DNA of 37,041 nucleotides from CAIJXJ01 sp964445115. GTDB taxonomy: Bacteria > Pseudomonadota > Gammaproteobacteria > Burkholderiales > Methylophilaceae. Below the pieces are notes generated by a model, which had not been told where the DNA came from, did not search any database, and was given only the letters and a program-made list of their open reading frames with translations. How positions within the stretch are numbered: position 1 is the stretch's first letter; every line of letters begins with the position of its first letter. Both the position numbers and the translations under genes were made by a program. Below are positions 32,109 to 37,041 of the stretch, one piece after another. The DNA lies in NCBI GenBank assembly GCA_964445115.1, contig CAYUJU010000026.1, forward strand, positions 1 to 37,041, given 5' to 3'.

Positions 32109-33698
32109 ATGAAGCCGCAACAGCCCAGTCAATCCGAAGTCAACTCGCTGATCCACCTGGTCAACGGCGGCCGGTTCGCCGAGGCCGAAACCAGTGCACA
32201 GGCCTTGATCAGCCGCTATCCTGGCGCGTTCATCTTGTACAACATCCTGGGGGTGGCGCAGGAGAATCTGCAAAAATTCGAAGCAGCAGCTGACACTTAT
32301 CGCAAGGCGTTGCAGATTGACCCGAGCATCGCCGAGATTTACGTCAACCTCGGCGCCGTTCTTGGGCAACTGGGTCGCGTCGACGAGGCTATCGCCGGCT
32401 ACCGCAAGGCGATCCAGCTGCGGCCTAACTTGGTCGTGGCGCATTTCAACCTGGGCATCATCCTGCAGGAGCACGGCCGCTTCGACGAAGCCGTCGCGGC
32501 CTATCGCAAGGCCATTGCACTGGAGCCGGGCTTCTACGAAGCCATCGGCAACCTTGGCACCGTGCTGCAAAAACAGGGCAAGCTGGAAGAAGCCACCAGT
32601 CTGTATCGTCAGGCGCTGGCCATCCACGCCGACGCCCGCGGCTATTTCAACCTCGGCACTGCCCTGCGCGATGAGGGCAAGCACCAGGAAGCCTCGGAGA
32701 GCTACCTCAAGGCGCTGGAACTCAACCCCAACTACGCCGATGCGCACAACAACCTGGGCGAAATCTTTCGCGATCGGGGCAACATGGACGAGGCGATCAA
32801 GTGCTATGAAAACGCCATCGCCATTCAGGCAGATCACCCCAACGCCAACTACAACATGGGCGAATTCCTCTCGCTGGCCAGACGCTACGCAGAAGCGATT
32901 CCCTATTACCAGCGCTCGCGCTTCGAAGACTTTGAAGAACGCGCCATGGGGTGCATGTACCGCATCGGCCAATACGACGAGTTCCGCAAAAAGCTGCAGG
33001 AGATGGTGCACTCCGGCCGCAAGTCCATCATGCTCGCCACACTGTCCAAGCACCATGCCATCAATTTCGGCGTACCGGACGAATACAGTTTCTGCCCGGA
33101 CCCGATGCGGTTCGCCTGGCATACCAATATCCCCGAGCTATCCGAACCCGGCAGCCAGTTGCTACAGGATGTGCTCGACACCATTGACCGCACCCCCATC
33201 GCTGCGCGCATGCAGGGCCGCCTCTACTCCGGCATGCAATCCGCCGGCAACCTGCTCAAACGGCCGGAACCCGCCTTCCAGGCCCTCGCCAAACTGGTGA
33301 AACAGAAAATCGCCGAATATCGCGAGCACTACGCCGGCGAGGACTGCGACCTGATTCGTTATTTCCCCAAGGAAATCGACTTCAGCAGCTCGTGGTATCT
33401 CAAGATGAAAAAGGGCGGCAACCTAGGCTCACACATCCACGAAGAAGGCTGGATCAGCGGCTGCGTCTATCTCAAGCTCCCCACCCGCGAACCGGGCTCC
33501 ACCGAAGCCGGCTTTGAATACGGTACCGACGGCGACCGTTACCCACGCCAGCACGACAATTTCGATTCGCACATCGTGGTGCAGGCAGTCGGCGACATCG
33601 TGCTGTTCCCCTCGTCGCTGTTCCACCGCACCATCCCGTTCAGCGCGGATGAAGAGCGGGTTTGCGTGGCATTTGATTTGAAGCCGGAAGTTCGGTAG
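32109..33698 (+). CDS. TPR protein with C-terminal putative 2OG-Fe(II) oxygenase domain
   Basis: A 529-residue protein. Residues about 8-290 are consecutive tetratricopeptide repeats (for example YRKALQIDPSIAEIYVNLG, YRKAIQLRPNLVVAHFNLG). A linker leads to a C-terminal jelly-roll of the putative 2OG-Fe(II) oxygenase type (about 410-527): SSWYLKMKKGGNLGSHIHEE with candidate iron ligands H442/H444, and SLFHRTIPF with H506, followed by ERVCVAFDL with the 2-oxoglutarate-binding Arg. It is cytoplasmic, with no signal peptide. The TPR part probably recruits a protein substrate for hydroxylation; the target is unknown. CAAGGAC precedes the ATG. Confidence 0.9.
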   Translation: MKPQQPSQSEVNSLIHLVNGGRFAEAETSAQALISRYPGAFILYNILGVAQENLQKFEAAADTYRKALQIDPSIAEIYVNLGAVLGQLGRVDEAIAGYRKAIQLRPNLVVAHFNLGIILQEHGRFDEAVAAYRKAIALEPGFYEAIGNLGTVLQKQGKLEEATSLYRQALAIHADARGYFNLGTALRDEGKHQEASESYLKALELNPNYADAHNNLGEIFRDRGNMDEAIKCYENAIAIQADHPNANYNMGEFLSLARRYAEAIPYYQRSRFEDFEERAMGCMYRIGQYDEFRKKLQEMVHSGRKSIMLATLSKHHAINFGVPDEYSFCPDPMRFAWHTNIPELSEPGSQLLQDVLDTIDRTPIAARMQGRLYSGMQSAGNLLKRPEPAFQALAKLVKQKIAEYREHYAGEDCDLIRYFPKEIDFSSSWYLKMKKGGNLGSHIHEEGWISGCVYLKLPTREPGSTEAGFEYGTDGDRYPRQHDNFDSHIVVQAVGDIVLFPSSLFHRTIPFSADEERVCVAFDLKPEVR

Positions 33699-33708
33699 CA
33701 GGTTGGGC

Positions 33709-33776
33709 GCGTTGCTAAGTAACACTTTCTCGCAACGCCTGCCTATTTGACGGAATAATTTCCATCAAATAGGCAG
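33709..33776 (+). repeat. Two adjacent inverted repeats upstream of the orphan gene
   Basis: GCGTTGC (33709-33715) pairs with GCAACGC (33732-33738). Directly after it, CTGCCTATTTGA (33739-33750) pairs with TCAAATAGGCAG (33765-33776), a perfect 12-bp stem with a 14-nt loop. No T run follows. They end 20 nt before the ATG at 33797 and could act as terminator-like or regulatory structures, or mark an insertion edge. Confidence 0.6.
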
Positions 33777-33796
33777 TCTAATTTGCGTTAATCGTC

Positions 33797-34495
33797 ATGG
33801 ACCACGATCCACTCGCTCAATTCGATGGCCAATTTCTCGATGGCCTAGAGTTCTGTTCTAGGGCCTACGCCCTCTTTGAGTCGATCCGCAACACTCCAGA
33901 AGGCGTATCTCGATTTCGCAGACGTGCTCGCCCTGATAAGAAATTGCTTGAGGAAATACTCCCGATCTGCAAATACATACAGGCAAGCTATCGTCCCGGC
34001 CGTTATATGTCGGTGCAGTGGATCAATGGAAGCCAGCGGTATGACGCCGAAGTGTTACAACGTGGGGCCTACGTCAACCAGAACTACTATCCGGAAAGCG
34101 CCTTTCTAGAGGTCACATGCTCAATGCACCCAAATGATTACCTAATCCGAGAACTGCTTGACACAAAAGGGCTAGCATTTGGGGCAGATGGGGTGCGCCG
34201 ACTCAACGACGGCGAAATTGAATCTCTTCCGGTCAGCCACTCCAACCTAGAGTTCGTTGAAAAGGACGCCGCGCTAATATTGAATCGAATCGCGGACAAG
34301 TCTGCCGTGCAGTATCCGAATAACACCATTTTGATAATCGACTGCACACTCAGCCTGCCGTATATGCCAGACGAGTGGGAGTATCTGATGACACGTGTGC
34401 GTAGCGGGCTGCCGAGAACCATGTTCCGCGAGCTCTATCTCTACGATGCGGTGGGCCAATACAGCTTATCGGTTTATCCACGCCATGACGCTTAA
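33797..34495 (+). CDS. Orphan protein of unknown function, lower GC than neighbours
   Basis: A 232-residue soluble protein with no membrane segment or signal peptide. Segments such as SYRPGRYMSVQWINGSQRYD, YYPESAFLEVTCSMHPNDYL and NTILIIDCTLSLPYMPDEW suggest a mixed alpha/beta fold. A central helix-rich part precedes the final strand set. I do not recognise the family. By eye GC is near 50%, against roughly 60% on both sides, and the gene is bracketed by inverted repeats at 33709-33776 and 34503-34544, all consistent with horizontal acquisition. No Shine-Dalgarno is clear before the ATG. It might instead start at an internal codon. Confidence 0.72.
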   Translation: MDHDPLAQFDGQFLDGLEFCSRAYALFESIRNTPEGVSRFRRRARPDKKLLEEILPICKYIQASYRPGRYMSVQWINGSQRYDAEVLQRGAYVNQNYYPESAFLEVTCSMHPNDYLIRELLDTKGLAFGADGVRRLNDGEIESLPVSHSNLEFVEKDAALILNRIADKSAVQYPNNTILIIDCTLSLPYMPDEWEYLMTRVRSGLPRTMFRELYLYDAVGQYSLSVYPRHDA

Positions 34496-34502
34496 CCTTT
34501 TA

Positions 34503-34551
34503 GTCTGGCTAATCGGGGACCGGGATAACCGGGTTAGCTCAGACCTCATTT
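34503..34551 (+). terminator. Stem-loop with T run after the orphan gene
   Basis: GTCTGGCTAA (34503-34512) pairs with TTAGC-T-CAGAC (34534-34544), a 10-bp stem with one bulged T, followed by CTCATTTTT. It is a plausible terminator for the 33797 gene; the T run is a few bases away from the stem and the loop is 21 nt. Confidence 0.5.
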
Positions 34552-34588
34552 TTCTGCTTACGCCAAGTCAGCCCCATCCGTCACACGT

Positions 34589-34616
34589 TTGCATCCCCAT
34601 CCATTCAACGTATAAT
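34589..34616 (+). promoter_or_regulatory. rhlE: Sigma-70-type promoter of rhlE
   Basis: The -10 TATAAT (34611-34616) is perfect. A -35-like TTGCAT (34589-34594) lies 16 bp upstream. It predicts transcription from about 34623 and a 5' leader of roughly 120 nt before the TTG start of rhlE. The leader contains the stems GTGCGC/GCGCAC (34628-34650) and GCTCC/GGAGC (34708-34720). Confidence 0.55.
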
Positions 34617-34745
34617 CCTTGCACTCCGTGCGCCCTGCCAATCAGCGCACCGGTCTTTTGTTCTATCGATCGCTCTGATCCCTAATCCGTCTGCCTCGAT
34701 TGGTGCCGCTCCCCGGGAGCCGTAGGCCGTCGCAGGAGTATTAAA

Positions 34746-36233
<1,488 letters not shown>

Positions 36234-36323
36234 GGGCCTGTACCACAGCGCATCCGAAGGGTACCGGGACATGCCTTTTCCTCCGGTTTCCTTCGTGCGC
36301 TCCGTGGTAAAAGCGTTTCATCC

Positions 36324-37041
36324 ATGACCCCCGCCCGGCAGCTACTGCACGACATTTTCGGCTACCCTGACTTTCGCGGATCGCAGGAGGCCATCGTCGA
36401 GCACGTGGCGTCAGGTGGTGATGCGCTGGTGCTCATGCCCACTGGCGGCGGCAAGTCGCTGTGTTACCAGATTCCCGCGCTGCTGCGCGAGGGTGTGGGC
36501 ATTGTCGTTTCCCCGCTGATCGCGCTGATGCAGGATCAGGTCGATACGCTGACGCAACTAGGCGTGCGTGCGGCCTTTCTCAATTCCAGTCTGGATGCGG
36601 AAGCGGCAAGAGACGTCACCAGTCGCATGCTGCGCGGGGAACTCGACCTCCTTTACGTCGCACCGGAACGGCTACTGATGTCGGGCTTCCTGACCCTGCT
36701 GGAGCAGGTGCAGGAACACGTGGGCCTGGCGATGTTCGCCATTGACGAAGCGCATTGTGTCTCGCAATGGGGTCACGACTTCCGGCCCGAATACCGTCAG
36801 CTCACCGTGCTGCATGAGCGCTTTCCACAGGTGCCGCGTATCGCGCTCACCGCCACGGCCGACGCGCCGACCCGCGGCGAGATCGTGGAGCGTCTGGCGC
36901 TGGAAAACGCACAACAGTTCGTTTCCAGTTTCGATCGCCCCAACATCAAGTACCGCGTCGCCCAGAAGGCCAACGCCCGCCAACAGCTGGAAGCCTTTCT
37001 GGAAAGCGAGCACCCGAACGATGCCGGCATCGTCTATTGCC
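36324..37041 (+). CDS. recQ: ATP-dependent DNA helicase RecQ (5' part, cut by window end)
   Basis: The first 239 codons of a RecQ-family 3'-5' DNA helicase for recombination and replication-fork repair; the frame is still open at the window end. Visible motifs are motif 0 FGYPDFRGSQEAIV, Walker A MPTGGGKSLCYQ (38-49), VSPLIALMQDQV, DEAH (141-144) inside AIDEAHCVSQWGHDFRPEY and the LTATAD motif III. The RecA-like domain 2, zinc-binding and HRDC regions lie outside. It is 90 nt downstream of rhlE; no Shine-Dalgarno is clear before the ATG. Confidence 0.95.
   Translation, partial: MTPARQLLHDIFGYPDFRGSQEAIVEHVASGGDALVLMPTGGGKSLCYQIPALLREGVGIVVSPLIALMQDQVDTLTQLGVRAAFLNSSLDAEAARDVTSRMLRGELDLLYVAPERLLMSGFLTLLEQVQEHVGLAMFAIDEAHCVSQWGHDFRPEYRQLTVLHERFPQVPRIALTATADAPTRGEIVERLALENAQQFVSSFDRPNIKYRVAQKANARQQLEAFLESEHPNDAGIVYC

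Noticed and set aside
33702..33708. GTTGGGC just after the TPR gene as a left cassette boundary
   Set aside because: It matches the R' core, but no R'' or palindromic arms lie to its left, and a 7-mer match can occur by chance.
34490..34539. GCTTAAC ... GTTAGCT pair after the orphan gene as an integron attC site
   Set aside because: The span is only 50 bp, the R' deviates from GTTRRRY at its sixth position, and the two cores do not pair in the observed stem. It is better explained as a terminator-like stem-loop.

Overview
The window comes from a Gram-negative proteobacterium of the beta/gamma type. The evidence is a CheZ-containing chemotaxis operon, an FlrB/FlrC flagellar two-component pair, a PilU retraction ATPase and GluQ-RS. 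The species cannot be fixed from this sequence. By eye the backbone is GC-rich (about 60%); the first 5 kb and the gene at 33.8-34.5 kb are visibly poorer in GC.

Region 1 (1 to about 5.1 kb) is a stretch of integron gene cassettes. Ten cassettes all read rightward and are separated by attC sites (R'' RYYYAAC ... R' GTTRRRY). They encode two small membrane zinc-ribbon proteins, a bacteriohemerythrin, a four-helix membrane protein, a small secreted protein, a GyrI-like effector-binding protein, a Cys-rich protein, an acidic orphan protein, a HAD phosphatase and a RidA-family protein. No integrase is visible; it would lie to the left or be absent. The array ends after the RidA cassette with no recognisable closing attC, and abuts what looks like an N-terminally incomplete membrane-protein gene.

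Region 2 (5.1 to 10.2 kb) is ordinary chromosome. It holds small membrane proteins, ispD-ispF (MEP isoprenoid pathway) on the minus strand, and on the plus strand the three-gene AmmeMemoRadiSam set (Memo-like, AMMECR1-like, radical SAM), followed by a strong terminator.

Region 3 (10.2 to 23.7 kb) is the motility block. fliE stands alone on the minus strand, a lysozyme-inhibitor-like lipoprotein faces it, and the flrB-flrC pair lies on the minus strand. A plus-strand chemotaxis operon follows: soluble CZB receptor, cheV, cheV, cheY, cheZ, cheA. Behind it is an EAL-HDOD protein translationally coupled to pilU, then a DUF3301 membrane protein and gluQ. Flagellar chemotaxis, degenerate c-di-GMP signalling and type IV pilus retraction therefore sit side by side. 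cheW, cheB and cheR are not in the window.

Region 4 (23.7 to 37 kb) holds a large receptor with an unusual layout, hslO (Hsp33), a PAS-PAS-GGDEF-EAL protein, a SpoU-type RNA methyltransferase, a macrodomain protein, an unknown protein, rsuA, a TPR-2OG oxygenase protein, an isolated lower-GC orphan gene flanked by inverted repeats, rhlE with a long leader, and the start of recQ, cut by the window end. No rRNA, tRNA, CRISPR array or transposase was found.
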